Origin: JANWWM01 sp046292465
GTDB lineage: Bacteria > Bacteroidota > Chlorobiia > Chlorobiales > Thermochlorobacteraceae
NCBI GenBank assembly: GCA_046292465.1
Contig: JBKBRB010000011.1
Coordinates: 1-64,000 of the forward strand
Length of the DNA stretch: 64,000 bases
Direction of reading: 5' to 3'
Part shown: positions 14,439 to 23,477 of the stretch, one piece after another
Layout of the letters: each line of letters starts with the position of its first letter
How positions within the stretch are numbered: the stretch's first letter is position 1
The notes under the pieces: generated by a model
Database searches by the model: none
The model's input: the letters and a program-made list of their open reading frames with translations, nothing else
Told to the model about the DNA's origin: nothing
Translations under genes and position numbers: made by a program

Positions 14439-16982
14439 TTATTTGCCATTTGGCGGATCGACTACAATCGGCTTAATGCCCCAAATCTCTTCGGCGTATT
14501 CTTTCATCGTGCGGTCGGTTGAGAACTTGCCCATGCGTGCCACGTTGAGAATGGCGCGTCGCGTCCACTCATCTTTATCGCGAAAGACTTTCTCGACCTC
14601 TTGTTGCTTTTTGATATATGCCTCGAAATCGGCGCACACAAAGTATTTGTCGACATTGAGCAGTTCATCGAGAATGGGTTGGAAAATGCCGCGTTCCGTT
14701 GGGGCAAACACGCCTGCGGCAATCATTTCAAGGATTTCCTTCAAGGCGGGCGACTCACCGATGTAGGTGCGCGGATTATAGCCACTTTGCTTTTTAGCGG
14801 CGATTTCCTCAACGGTCAATCCGAAGATGAACATGTTCTCGGCTCCGATTTCTTCTGCCATTTCCACATTCGCACCATCGAGCGTGCCGATAGTGAGCGC
14901 ACCATTCAACGCAAATTTCATATTGCCTGTGCCGCTCGCTTCCATACCTGCCGTCGAAATCTGCTCCGATAAATCCGCCGCCGGAATAATTTTTTCCGCT
15001 AGCGAGACCGAATAGTTTTCAAGGAACAGCACTTTGAGTTTATCGCCGACCTCGCGGTCGTTGTTAACCACATCAGCAACCGAGTTGATGAACTTGATGA
15101 TGAGCTTCGCCTTGAAGTATCCGGGGGCGGCTTTTCCGCCAAACATAATCACGCGTGGCACGATGTCCTTTTTCGGATTGCGCTTGATTTGATTGTAAAG
15201 ATAGATTGCGTGAAGTGCGTTCAAGAGTTGGCGTTTATACTCGTGAATCCGCTTGATTTGAATGTCGAACATCGCGTCCGTATTCAACTTCAATTTGTAT
15301 TTGTGCCTCACATAATCCGCGAGCCGCTCCTTGTTAGCGAGTTTAACCTCTTGCCATTTCTTTTGAAAGGCTTTGTCTTCGGCAAATTTCTCCAACCCTT
15401 TAAGTTTGTAGAGGTCAGTGATCCAACCGTCGCCAATTTTCTCCGTGATGAGGTCGGAGAGTTTTGGATTGCAGAGTTTGAGCCAGCGGCGTTGGGTGAT
15501 GCCGTTAGTTTTGTTGTTGAACTTTTCGGGATAAATCATGAAGAAATCGCGAAAGAGCGTTGCTTTCAAAATTTCCGTGTGCAATGCCGCAACGCCATTA
15601 ACGCTGTGCGAGCCAACAATGGCAAGATACGCCATGCGCACCATGCGCTCTGGACCTTCTTCAATAATCGAGACACGGCGCAAGAGGTCTGTATCGTTCG
15701 GAAACTTCGCCGCAACTTCTTCGAGAAAACGTCGGTTAATTTCGTAAATAATTTGCAAGTGGCGCGGCAAGACTTTTTCCATCAAACTCACCGACCAACG
15801 CTCCAACGCTTCAGGCAGAACGGTGTGGTTGGTGTAGCCCATCGTGCGCACTGTAATATCCCATGCTTTTTCCCACGCTAAACCTTCTTCGTCAACGAGC
15901 AAGCGCATGAGTTCGGCGACGCCAATCGCAGGGTGCGTGTCGTTGAGCTGCACAGCAACTTTATCGGGAAATGCGTCAAATGTGGTGTGGGTTTTCTTAT
16001 AGCGGTAGATAATATCTTGAAGCGATGCCGAAACGAAAAAGTGTTCTTGTTTCAGGCGTAACTCTTTGCCGACGGCAGTTGCGTCGTTGGGATAAAGCAC
16101 TTTGGAAATGGTTTCGGTCAGCACTTTATCGGCAACGGCTTTGGCGTAATCGCCGTGATTGAAGTAATCAAAGTTAAAGTCGCGCGTTGATTTCGCCGAC
16201 CACAAGCGCAAATTATTGACCGTGTTGTTTCCGTAGCCCGGAATCGGCGTATCATATGCCATCGCCATCACAACTTCGGTATCTTTCCACTCTACTCGGA
16301 ACTGCCCACGTGCATCGATATACTGATGCACATAGCCGTAGAACTTGACAGGATAAAGCGATTCAGGACGCTCGATTTCCCAAGGATTGCCATAGCGAAG
16401 CCAGTTGTCGGGCGTCTCGACTTGATAGCCATTTCGAATGTGTTGGAAGAAAATGCCGTATTCATAGCGAATGCCGTAACCATAGCCGGGCAAACTCATA
16501 GTTGCCATTGAATCCAAGAAGCATGACGCAAGCCGACCCAAGCCACCATTGCCAAGCCCTGCATCAAATTCTTGCTCTTCCAATTCTTCCAAGTTGTAGC
16601 CAAGTTCCTCGAGCATTCGACGGGTATTTTCTTCAATGCCCAAGTTGATGAGTGCGTTGCCGAGCGTTCTGCCCGTCAAAAATTCCATTGAAAGGTAGTA
16701 AAGGCGTTTGGCGTCTTGATTGTAGTAGGTCTGTTGGGTTTTTATCCATCGGTCGACGAGGCGGTCGCGCACGGTGTAGGCAAGGGCTTTGTAGCAGTCG
16801 CGCTCGGTAACAGTGTATTCATCTTTGGCAAGCGAGTAGCGAATGCGATTGACGAATGTTTTTTTCAGCGATTCAACATCGCCACCTTTGAAGTCTTCAC
16901 GGGCAATAGAAGGATTTTTAACTTCAGTTGCAGTAGTCTTTTTCTTTCGCGATTTGGCTTTCGCCGTTGTGGTTTCACTCAT
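14439..16982 (-). CDS. glgP: Glycogen/alpha-glucan phosphorylase
   Basis: Phosphorolytic release of glucose-1-phosphate from glycogen or maltodextrin, in the cytoplasm, with pyridoxal phosphate. 847 residues, full family length. Visible signatures: YYLSMEFLTGRTLGNALINLG near residue 95, GLGNGGLGRLASCFLDSMAT, YGYGIRYEYGIF, LNDTHPAIGVAELMR, and the PLP-lysine block EASGTGNMKFALNGALTIGT (Lys near 685). The first 30 residues are Lys/Thr-rich and not conserved. The start has a good Shine-Dalgarno sequence (AGAGGAGA, minus strand of 16989-16996), 6 nt from the ATG. It is followed by a strong terminator, and preceded by the GH13 lipoprotein gene on the same strand, suggesting joint alpha-glucan use. 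Confidence 0.97.
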   Translation of the reverse strand: MSETTTAKAKSRKKKTTATEVKNPSIAREDFKGGDVESLKKTFVNRIRYSLAKDEYTVTERDCYKALAYTVRDRLVDRWIKTQQTYYNQDAKRLYYLSMEFLTGRTLGNALINLGIEENTRRMLEELGYNLEELEEQEFDAGLGNGGLGRLASCFLDSMATMSLPGYGYGIRYEYGIFFQHIRNGYQVETPDNWLRYGNPWEIERPESLYPVKFYGYVHQYIDARGQFRVEWKDTEVVMAMAYDTPIPGYGNNTVNNLRLWSAKSTRDFNFDYFNHGDYAKAVADKVLTETISKVLYPNDATAVGKELRLKQEHFFVSASLQDIIYRYKKTHTTFDAFPDKVAVQLNDTHPAIGVAELMRLLVDEEGLAWEKAWDITVRTMGYTNHTVLPEALERWSVSLMEKVLPRHLQIIYEINRRFLEEVAAKFPNDTDLLRRVSIIEEGPERMVRMAYLAIVGSHSVNGVAALHTEILKATLFRDFFMIYPEKFNNKTNGITQRRWLKLCNPKLSDLITEKIGDGWITDLYKLKGLEKFAEDKAFQKKWQEVKLANKERLADYVRHKYKLKLNTDAMFDIQIKRIHEYKRQLLNALHAIYLYNQIKRNPKKDIVPRVIMFGGKAAPGYFKAKLIIKFINSVADVVNNDREVGDKLKVLFLENYSVSLAEKIIPAADLSEQISTAGMEASGTGNMKFALNGALTIGTLDGANVEMAEEIGAENMFIFGLTVEEIAAKKQSGYNPRTYIGESPALKEILEMIAAGVFAPTERGIFQPILDELLNVDKYFVCADFEAYIKKQQEVEKVFRDKDEWTRRAILNVARMGKFSTDRTMKEYAEEIWGIKPIVVDPPNGK

Positions 16983-16988
16983 TGTTTC

Positions 16989-16996
16989 TCTCCTCT
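16989..16996 (-). promoter_or_regulatory. Strong ribosome binding site of glgP
   Basis: AGAGGAGA on the minus strand, six bases before the ATG. Most other starts in this window lack so clear a Shine-Dalgarno sequence, so this gene may be translated at a higher rate. Confidence 0.6.
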
Positions 16997-17056
16997 TGTT
17001 AAAAAGTTAGGAAGTTCGGTTATCGTCTGTTTTACTCTGTTTGCGCGTGTGATAGT

Positions 17057-19477
17057 TTAGTCTACCTTGAACATCTTGGCTTGAAAGGGTGCAAGGCTCA
17101 CGCCAACCTCATCATTTGCAAGGTTCAACGTCTCGGCGGTCTGTAAGTCTTGCACAGTTTTCGCATAATAAAAACTTGGAAATTTCACGCTCACCTTTTG
17201 AGGCATGTCCGATTTATTGAGCACGACTAAAATGCGCTCGTTCAAGTCGGAGCGCAAATATGCCCACACATCTTTTGAGACCGCAAGCGTCTGAAAGTCG
17301 CCGTAACGAAGCGCGCTGTGTGTATGGCGCAGGTTGATGAGACGTTTGACTTCAGCGAAGACATCTTTTTCAGCGTCCGTTACAGCCTTGCCGAACCGCA
17401 TCATTCGGCGGTTGTCAGGGTCCGACGCTCCCGTCATGGCAATTTCATTGCCGTAATAAACGACAGGAATCCCCGGAATCGTGTGCAAGTAGGCTTGATA
17501 AAGTTTAACCTTCTCGTAGGTTTTCTCGTCATCAATCTTCGGCGGATTGTTCCACGCACGTTCGGCGGAATTTTCATCGAATCGAATATCGCCTTCGGCA
17601 AGCGCAGGGAATCGGACTTTATCATGGCTATCCATCAAGTTGCCCATCAGATGCGATGTGCCGTAAATGCGGTGCGTTCGTTCTAATTCTCCCGCAAGCG
17701 CAGTGAAATCGCCGAGCGGCGAGGCAAAAGCATAGACCGCCGCGTCATAGAGATTAAAATTAAACTGCGCATTGAGTTGTCCATTATTCACATAACTCTT
17801 GATGAGGTCGTAACTGCCAAAGGTTTCACCGATTTGATAAACGCTTCGCTTTTGCGGAATCTCAATTTCGGATTTGATTTTGCGAGTGAGTTCGCGCCAA
17901 AACTCGTTGGGAATATGTTTAACGGCATCATGTCGGAAGCCGTCAATGCCCGTTTGTTTGAGCCACCAGACGGCGTTATCGGTCATTGCTTTCAGTGGTT
18001 CAGGCTTTGAATAATCAAACGAGGGCAAATACGGTTCAAACCAAGTCGTGAGCCGATACTCGTCCCAGAGCCGCAAGTTTTTGCGTCCGTCAGGTAGATT
18101 AAGTGTGCCGAACCAATCGGGGTGCTCTTGGAAAAAAGGGTGCTCAATGTGGGTATGATTCGCCACGAAATCGAGCAACACTTTCATGCCGCGGGCGTGG
18201 GCTTTGGCGACAAGGCGTTTGAGGTCTTCCATCGTGCCGAAGCGCGGCTCAACTTCTTCGTGGCGCGTCGTCCAATAGCCATGATAGCCTGTATAGTAGC
18301 GGTGTGGCGGCGGATATTCACGGAAGGCTTTATCGGTCGAGCGATTGACAGGCGAGAGCCAAAGCACATTCACCCCAAGCGAATCGAAGTAGCCTTCATC
18401 TAACTTTTGAATGATGCCGGCTAAATCGCCACCGTGCCAATTGGCAGGTGCAAAGAGCGAATCATGCTTGACGGGACGGTCGTTGGTTGTGTCGCCATTG
18501 GCGAAGCGGTCAATCATGATGGAATAAATAACAGCATCATGCCATTGCCATTCTTTGACCATCGCTTTGGACGCAAAAGGTGCAATCGTTTTAGAGCCTT
18601 TGGGTCTGCCGTTCAGCAGATAGACCGTTTGCATCGGCGTTACATTGCCGCCTTTTGAAACCGCGACGCGCACGACTTTTTCGCCGACCAAATCGCGCTG
18701 TTTGAGTTTTACAATAACTCGATTTTCAACAATTTGAAGCTGCTGTGGCGGAACGGCTTGATTGCCTTGAAGCGCGATAATCTCGCTGGCTAAAATTTTC
18801 GTCGAGTCGCCTTCATAAACGAAGTGCAGTTCCGTCATGTCGTTACGCACGCGCGATTCAATCGGGTGAAGGTATGTGCGCTTAGCGTTTGGCGATTTCA
18901 CCTCGATGATGGAGTTATACCCGCCAAAGCCGTTGGGCTGTTTAATAGGATTTTTTTCATCAATCACTTCTTTGCCGTCCACAACAAACTTGTATTCATA
19001 CCGCCCAGCGTCGAGCGAGAGCGTGCGCTCAAACGCGCCATTGGCGAAGGTCATAGGCAAACTTGCGCGATTCCAACTGTTGAAACTGCCCATCAAAAAA
19101 ACGCGTGTTTCATTTGCCTTCGGTTCATATCTGAACACAACCGTTTGCAGTCGCTTGACGAACACAGGAAGTTGATAGGTGCCGTTGCCGTGCCGAAATG
19201 CAAGCAACATCAAGCCTTCGGCACGCTCGTTTGGGAGCAGGACGAGTTTGCGCGTTGCCGTATCCAAAGAAATTTGAACAAGTGGATTCGGCTCGAATTG
19301 AACGGAATAAGTTTCCGCATAAAAGAGGTCAGAGAGTAAGAGCGTATCAGGTTTTCCTGCAATCAGTTGAATCGGTTGAAGAAGGTCGCGAATCGCAGAA
19401 ACTTGCAGCGGCGGGGGCTGACATGCGCTGAAACAACAAAGCGCAAAAACGACAAAAGTAGAACGACACAACTGCAT
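17057..19477 (-). CDS. GH13 alpha-amylase-family lipoprotein with glycogen-binding-type domain
   Basis: 806 residues. The signal ends in FALCCFSAC, a lipobox, so it is membrane-anchored outside the cytoplasm. An N-terminal beta domain is followed by a CBM48-like segment (about 110-190: VFLMGSFNSWNRASLPM, GRYEYKFVVDGKEV). The GH13 barrel starts at DAVIYSIMIDRFANGD and carries the four regions: VLLDFVANHTH (Asp near 435), GFRHDAVKH (nucleophile near 514), QIGETF (acid Glu near 552) and LMDSHD (near 618). The C-terminal beta domain is VLNKSDMPQKVSVKFPSF. Closest families by these motifs are cyclomaltodextrinase/neopullulanase and SusA-like amylases. It probably trims external or periplasmic alpha-glucans; glgP lies just downstream on the same strand. 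Confidence 0.9.
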   Translation of the reverse strand: MQLCRSTFVVFALCCFSACQPPPLQVSAIRDLLQPIQLIAGKPDTLLLSDLFYAETYSVQFEPNPLVQISLDTATRKLVLLPNERAEGLMLLAFRHGNGTYQLPVFVKRLQTVVFRYEPKANETRVFLMGSFNSWNRASLPMTFANGAFERTLSLDAGRYEYKFVVDGKEVIDEKNPIKQPNGFGGYNSIIEVKSPNAKRTYLHPIESRVRNDMTELHFVYEGDSTKILASEIIALQGNQAVPPQQLQIVENRVIVKLKQRDLVGEKVVRVAVSKGGNVTPMQTVYLLNGRPKGSKTIAPFASKAMVKEWQWHDAVIYSIMIDRFANGDTTNDRPVKHDSLFAPANWHGGDLAGIIQKLDEGYFDSLGVNVLWLSPVNRSTDKAFREYPPPHRYYTGYHGYWTTRHEEVEPRFGTMEDLKRLVAKAHARGMKVLLDFVANHTHIEHPFFQEHPDWFGTLNLPDGRKNLRLWDEYRLTTWFEPYLPSFDYSKPEPLKAMTDNAVWWLKQTGIDGFRHDAVKHIPNEFWRELTRKIKSEIEIPQKRSVYQIGETFGSYDLIKSYVNNGQLNAQFNFNLYDAAVYAFASPLGDFTALAGELERTHRIYGTSHLMGNLMDSHDKVRFPALAEGDIRFDENSAERAWNNPPKIDDEKTYEKVKLYQAYLHTIPGIPVVYYGNEIAMTGASDPDNRRMMRFGKAVTDAEKDVFAEVKRLINLRHTHSALRYGDFQTLAVSKDVWAYLRSDLNERILVVLNKSDMPQKVSVKFPSFYYAKTVQDLQTAETLNLANDEVGVSLAPFQAKMFKVD

Positions 19478-19510
19478 TAGAACAACTTGTTATTCTCCTA
19501 AAAAACTTTC

Positions 19511-19518
19511 TCAAAGAT
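19511..19518 (-). promoter_or_regulatory. Bacteroidota-type -7 element upstream of the GH13 lipoprotein gene
   Basis: On the minus strand the bases read TATCTTTG, an exact TAnnTTTG match, 34-41 bp before the start codon at 19477. This is the best positioned promoter candidate of the minus-strand glucan pair. Confidence 0.45.
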
Positions 19519-19621
19519 ACGACACAACCTTGCGAATTGGAAACTACATTGCCGCCGCAACGCGCCGTTGTTTTGATGAATATGCTGCCGTTTTCCGGCT
19601 ATTGTTTCCCTGTCGCAGTTC

Positions 19622-21214
19622 TCAGAACGAGCGCAGAACAGTGTTGATGCGGAAATGTTTATCGTCTCTTTCGGGGTAATCGGTTGTATAGTGCAAGCCT
19701 CGCGATTCGCGGCGTTTCATTGCGCTCTCGATAATCAAGCTGGCAACTTTGATGATGTTGCGCAATTCTAAAAGTTCGGCGGAAACTTTAGTTTTCTTGT
19801 AATAAGCTTCGGTTTCTTCTTTGAGAAAAGCGATGCGCCGCTCTGCGCGCTTTAAGCGTAAGTCGCTCCGAACAATTCCGACGTAATCGTTCATGACTTG
19901 TTGGACTTCTCTACGATTGTGCGAAATCAGAATCCACTCTTCGGGGTTTTCCGTGCCGGTCTCGTCCCAATCGGGAAATTCCACAGTGTTTTGCACATCA
20001 GCCAAATTCTCTTTGATGTTCAAGAACGCGCGATGCGCAAAGACAAGGGCTTCGAGCAAGGAGTTACTGGCTAAGCGATTTGCGCCGTGAACGCCGGTTG
20101 AGGCGACTTCACCGCAAGCGTAAAGGCGGTTGAGGGTGGTGCGAGCGAAAAGGTCGGTCGCCACGCCGCCGCATGAATAATGCATTGCAGGCACAACGGG
20201 AATCATCTCGCGCGTGATGTCAATGCCGAACATCAAGCAACGCTCGTAGATGTTAGGGAAATGCTCTTTGATGTCGCTTTCGGGCTTGTGCGTGATGTCG
20301 AGGTAGACGAACTCGTCGCCGCGTTTTTTCATTTCGCTGTCGATGGCTCTGGCGACAATGTCGCGTGGAGCAAGCGATTTTCGCGGGTCGTATTTGTGCA
20401 TAAACTCGCGTCCGTCTTTGGTGCGCAAGACGCCACCGAATCCGCGCACGGCTTCCGTAATCAAAAACGATTTTGCGTCAGGGTGGTAAAGCGTTGTGGG
20501 GTGAAATTGAATGAACTCCATGTTGTGAATTTCCGCGCCTGCGCGATACGCCATGGCAATGCCATCGCCTGTGGCGATTGAGGGATTAGTTGTATGCAAA
20601 TACACATGTCCGCACCCGCCGGTGGCAAGCATCGTGAACTTGGCTAAAAACTTTTTGAAGCGACCGGTTTGCGTATCGAGCGCATAAGCGCCATAGCAAG
20701 TGATGTCGTTGGTTTTCTTACGAAGATGATGTTCAGTAATGAGTTCAATCGAGACGTGATGCTCGAGAAGGATGATGTTTGGATGTTCAGAGGCTTTTTG
20801 AAGCAGAGCGCGCTCGACTTCTTTGCCCGTGAGGTCAGCGGCATGAACGATTCGATATGCCGAGTGTCCGCCTTCGCGCTCGAAGTGCAATTTGCCGTCT
20901 TTCTGCGTGAAGTTAACGCCAAGTTCAATCAACTCTTTGACATGCTTCGGACCTTCTTTGACCATCACCTCAACAGCTTCGCGGTTACAAAGTCCTGCGC
21001 CTGCATCGAGCGTATCAGCAATGTGTGCTTCGAAGGAATCGTCAGGTGTAAGCACAGCGGCAATTCCACCTTGTGCCCAATTCGTGTTGGAGTCGGAGCG
21101 TTCTTTTTTGGTGATAACAATGACTTGTCCAATTTCAGCGGCTTTAAGAGCGAAGAAAAGTCCCGCGATTCCGCTTCCAATCACGAGCACGTCGGTTTTA
21201 ATGGTCTCTGTCAT
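19622..21214 (-). CDS. nadB: L-aspartate oxidase
   Basis: FAD enzyme that oxidises L-aspartate to iminoaspartate, the first step of de novo NAD synthesis. 530 residues. The N-terminal dinucleotide-binding motif VIGSGIAGLFFALKAAE is followed by NTNWAQGGIAAVL (substrate/FAD loop), EFIQFHPTTLYHP, ITEAVRGFGGVL, APRDIVARAID (active-site Arg), and AMHYSCGGVATDL, ACGEVASTGVHGANRLASNSLLEALVF near the end, all diagnostic of NadB rather than succinate dehydrogenase. The ATG directly follows the stop of the upstream DedA gene, so it is the last gene of nadA-dedA-dedA-nadB. NadB can use O2 or fumarate as acceptor. Confidence 0.97.
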   Translation of the reverse strand: MTETIKTDVLVIGSGIAGLFFALKAAEIGQVIVITKKERSDSNTNWAQGGIAAVLTPDDSFEAHIADTLDAGAGLCNREAVEVMVKEGPKHVKELIELGVNFTQKDGKLHFEREGGHSAYRIVHAADLTGKEVERALLQKASEHPNIILLEHHVSIELITEHHLRKKTNDITCYGAYALDTQTGRFKKFLAKFTMLATGGCGHVYLHTTNPSIATGDGIAMAYRAGAEIHNMEFIQFHPTTLYHPDAKSFLITEAVRGFGGVLRTKDGREFMHKYDPRKSLAPRDIVARAIDSEMKKRGDEFVYLDITHKPESDIKEHFPNIYERCLMFGIDITREMIPVVPAMHYSCGGVATDLFARTTLNRLYACGEVASTGVHGANRLASNSLLEALVFAHRAFLNIKENLADVQNTVEFPDWDETGTENPEEWILISHNRREVQQVMNDYVGIVRSDLRLKRAERRIAFLKEETEAYYKKTKVSAELLELRNIIKVASLIIESAMKRRESRGLHYTTDYPERDDKHFRINTVLRSF

Positions 21215-21865
21215 TTACTCCGTCGAGCGTTCTGGAAAAAATTTTGTTTTTACAAATTCCCAAACAATCGGTAAAATTGAAATAAAGATAATGGCGAAAA
21301 TGACGAGCGAAAAGTTCTTCTTCACAATCGGCAACTCACCAAAGAAAAAGCCAAGAAACGAGAGCGAAAAAATCCACACCAAGCCGCCGACGATGTTATA
21401 GGTGATGAAGTGAGAATAGGTCATGCTACCCATGCCTGCCACAAATGGCGCAAAGGTGCGCACAATCGGCACAAAGCGCGCAATAACAATGGTTCGTCCT
21501 CCATAGCGTTCATAAAAATCGTGCGTTTTATCGAGGTGTTCCTTCTTGATGATTTTGGATTGATGCTTGACAAGATAGTCGCCGAACTTATAGCCGATGA
21601 AATAATTAACGGTGTCGCCTAAAATCGCGGCAACTGAAAGTAGCAAGACGATGAGCCATAAATCCACTGCGCCCGTCGATGCCAATGCGCCAACGGCAAA
21701 GAGCAATGAATCGCCAGGCAAAAATGGCGTAACCACAAGCCCCGTCTCACAAAAAATGATGAGAAAGAGAATCGCGTAAAGCCATGTGCCGTATTCTTCT
21801 GAAAGCGCGACAAGGTATTTGTCGAGGTGAAGCAGCACATCAATAAACTGTTTGAGAAGGTCCAT
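21215..21865 (-). CDS. DedA-family membrane protein (second copy)
   Basis: 216 residues, about five to six hydrophobic segments. DedA (SNARE-associated/VTT) motifs are present: ETGLVVTPFLPGDSLLFAVGAL at the first re-entrant segment, LGDTVNYFIGYKFGDYL, and YGGRTIVIARFVPIVRTFAPFVAGMG (the F/YxR-x-x-P-x-x-R block), then YNIVGGLVWIFSLSFLGFFFG. Family members act in membrane lipid transbilayer movement, including undecaprenyl phosphate or phosphatidylethanolamine recycling. The start overlaps the stop of the first DedA gene by one base (TAATG), and nadB follows with no gap. The two copies are diverged paralogues rather than a recent duplication. Confidence 0.93.
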   Translation of the reverse strand: MDLLKQFIDVLLHLDKYLVALSEEYGTWLYAILFLIIFCETGLVVTPFLPGDSLLFAVGALASTGAVDLWLIVLLLSVAAILGDTVNYFIGYKFGDYLVKHQSKIIKKEHLDKTHDFYERYGGRTIVIARFVPIVRTFAPFVAGMGSMTYSHFITYNIVGGLVWIFSLSFLGFFFGELPIVKKNFSLVIFAIIFISILPIVWEFVKTKFFPERSTE

Positions 21866-22482
21866 TATGAAAGTGATTTTGGTGAACGAGATTTGAACAA
21901 GTTAAAAAGAATCGTGCCGATAATAACGACGAGTATAACAGCAATACCCTTGTTGATGTATGCTTCCAATTCGGGAAACTGCTTGACGACGAAATAGCCC
22001 AAGAGTGAGAAAGAAAGAATCCACACAATCGCGCCGCTGACGCTAAAAAAGATGAAACGGTGATAAGGCATGTTCGCAATGCCCGCGACGGTGGTGGCGA
22101 AGTTGCGCACGATAGGAAAATATCGCGCAAGAAAAACGGCTTTGCCGCCGTGCTTGTCGTAAAACGCTTGTGCTTGAAGCAAATACGCACGCTTGAAGAA
22201 AAGTGAGTCTTCTTTTTCAAAGAGTTTGCGCCCGAAATGTTTGCCAATCAGGTAGCCTGTGGAATCTCCGAGAATGGCGGCAAGAATCATCACGAGGTTG
22301 ACTTGCACGATGTCAAGTTTGCCTGTTGCCGCCACAAGTCCCGCCGTTAAAATCAGCGCGTCGCCCGGAAGGAGAAAGCCAAAGAAGAGCCCGGTATCGG
22401 CGAAGATGATGAAGAAGAGCAACGCATAGCCGCCCCATCGAATCATCTCGTCGAGCGAGCCAAAGGTGAGTGTTTCGGGCAT
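21865..22482 (-). CDS. DedA-family membrane protein (first copy)
   Basis: 205 residues; motifs DTGLFFGFLLPGDALILTAGLVAA, LGDSTGYLIGKHFGRKL, HGGKAVFLARYFPIVRNFATTVAGI and VSGAIVWILSFSLLGYFV align position by position with the second copy downstream. A short positively charged C-terminal tail follows the last helix (LFKSRSPK). Located 11 bp after nadA and overlapping the next dedA by one base, so it is translated from the same nad transcript. Family function is lipid scrambling or flipping; why it is placed among NAD genes is unclear. Confidence 0.93.
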   Translation of the reverse strand: MPETLTFGSLDEMIRWGGYALLFFIIFADTGLFFGFLLPGDALILTAGLVAATGKLDIVQVNLVMILAAILGDSTGYLIGKHFGRKLFEKEDSLFFKRAYLLQAQAFYDKHGGKAVFLARYFPIVRNFATTVAGIANMPYHRFIFFSVSGAIVWILSFSLLGYFVVKQFPELEAYINKGIAVILVVIIGTILFNLFKSRSPKSLS

Positions 22483-22493
22483 TGAGAAGTGTT

Positions 22494-23459
22494 TTACTTC
22501 GAGAGTTCTAACATTCGCTCCATCGGCTTCAAGGCGCGCAGGCGCAACTCTTCATTCATCGTAATTTCAGGCATGCGGTGTTTCATCGTCAGGTAGACCT
22601 TTTCAAGCGTGTTGAGTTTCATATACGGACACTCGTTGCAAGCGCAGTGTTTTTCTTCATTTGGCGGTGCGGCAATGAAGGTTTTATGCGGCGAGCGTTT
22701 TTGCATTTCATGAATGATGCCCGCTTCGGTAGCAACGATAAATTCCGTGTGCGGACTTTGAATCGTGAATTCAAGCAATGCTTTGGTAGAGCCGATAAAC
22801 GCGGCATGTGCTAAAACAGGGGCTTCACATTCGGGGTGTGCAATCACAACAGCGTTTGGGTGTCGCACTTTGAGCGCGATGAGTTTTCGCTCGCTGAACG
22901 TTTCATGCACAATGCACGAGCCTTGCCACAGAATCATCTCTCGTCCTGTTTTTTTCATCAAGTACGCACCAAGATTTTTATCAGGCGCGAAAATAATTTT
23001 TTGCGATTCAGGAACGGAGCGCACAATTTTTTCAGCGTTGGACGACGTGCAAATAATATCCGACATCGCCTTAATTTCTGCCGTGCAGTTGATATAACTA
23101 ATCACCACTGCATCGGGGTGCTGTGCCTTGAACTGTGCAAAGAGCGCAGGCGGACAAGAATCGGCAAGCGAACAACCTGCGGCTAAATCGGGCAAGAGCA
23201 CTTGTTTGGTCGGATTCAAAATTTTTGCCGTCTCTGCCATGAAGTGAACGCCACAAAAGACAATCACATCTGCATTGGTTGATTTTGCCGCTTGTGCCAG
23301 TTGCAAACTATCGCCCAAAAAATCGGCAATGTCTTGAATATCAGGCTCTTGATAGTAGTGCGCGAGAATAACAGCATTCAGTTCCTTTTTCAAGCGTGTG
23401 ATTTCTTCAAAGAGATCGAGCGAGGCAAGCGGACGGTCATGTTGAGATGCGGTTTCCAT
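22494..23459 (-). CDS. nadA: Quinolinate synthase
   Basis: Condenses iminoaspartate with dihydroxyacetone phosphate to quinolinate, using a [4Fe-4S] cluster. 321 residues. Motifs: AVILAHYYQEPDIQDIADFLGDS (substrate-binding), FCGVHFMAETAKIL, LPDLAAGCSLADSC, YINCTAEIKAMSDIICTSSNA, and the three likely cluster ligands Cys96 (AAGCSL), Cys182 (QGSCIVHE) and Cys277 (NECPYM). HPECEAPVLAHAAFIGST is also typical. It is the first gene of the nadA-dedA-dedA-nadB run, starting 18 bp after the stop of the upstream SDR gene on the same strand. NadC lies separately at 46.8 kb. Confidence 0.97.
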   Translation of the reverse strand: METASQHDRPLASLDLFEEITRLKKELNAVILAHYYQEPDIQDIADFLGDSLQLAQAAKSTNADVIVFCGVHFMAETAKILNPTKQVLLPDLAAGCSLADSCPPALFAQFKAQHPDAVVISYINCTAEIKAMSDIICTSSNAEKIVRSVPESQKIIFAPDKNLGAYLMKKTGREMILWQGSCIVHETFSERKLIALKVRHPNAVVIAHPECEAPVLAHAAFIGSTKALLEFTIQSPHTEFIVATEAGIIHEMQKRSPHKTFIAAPPNEEKHCACNECPYMKLNTLEKVYLTMKHRMPEITMNEELRLRALKPMERMLELSK

Positions 23460-23477
23460 ACTGAAAAAACGTTAAAG

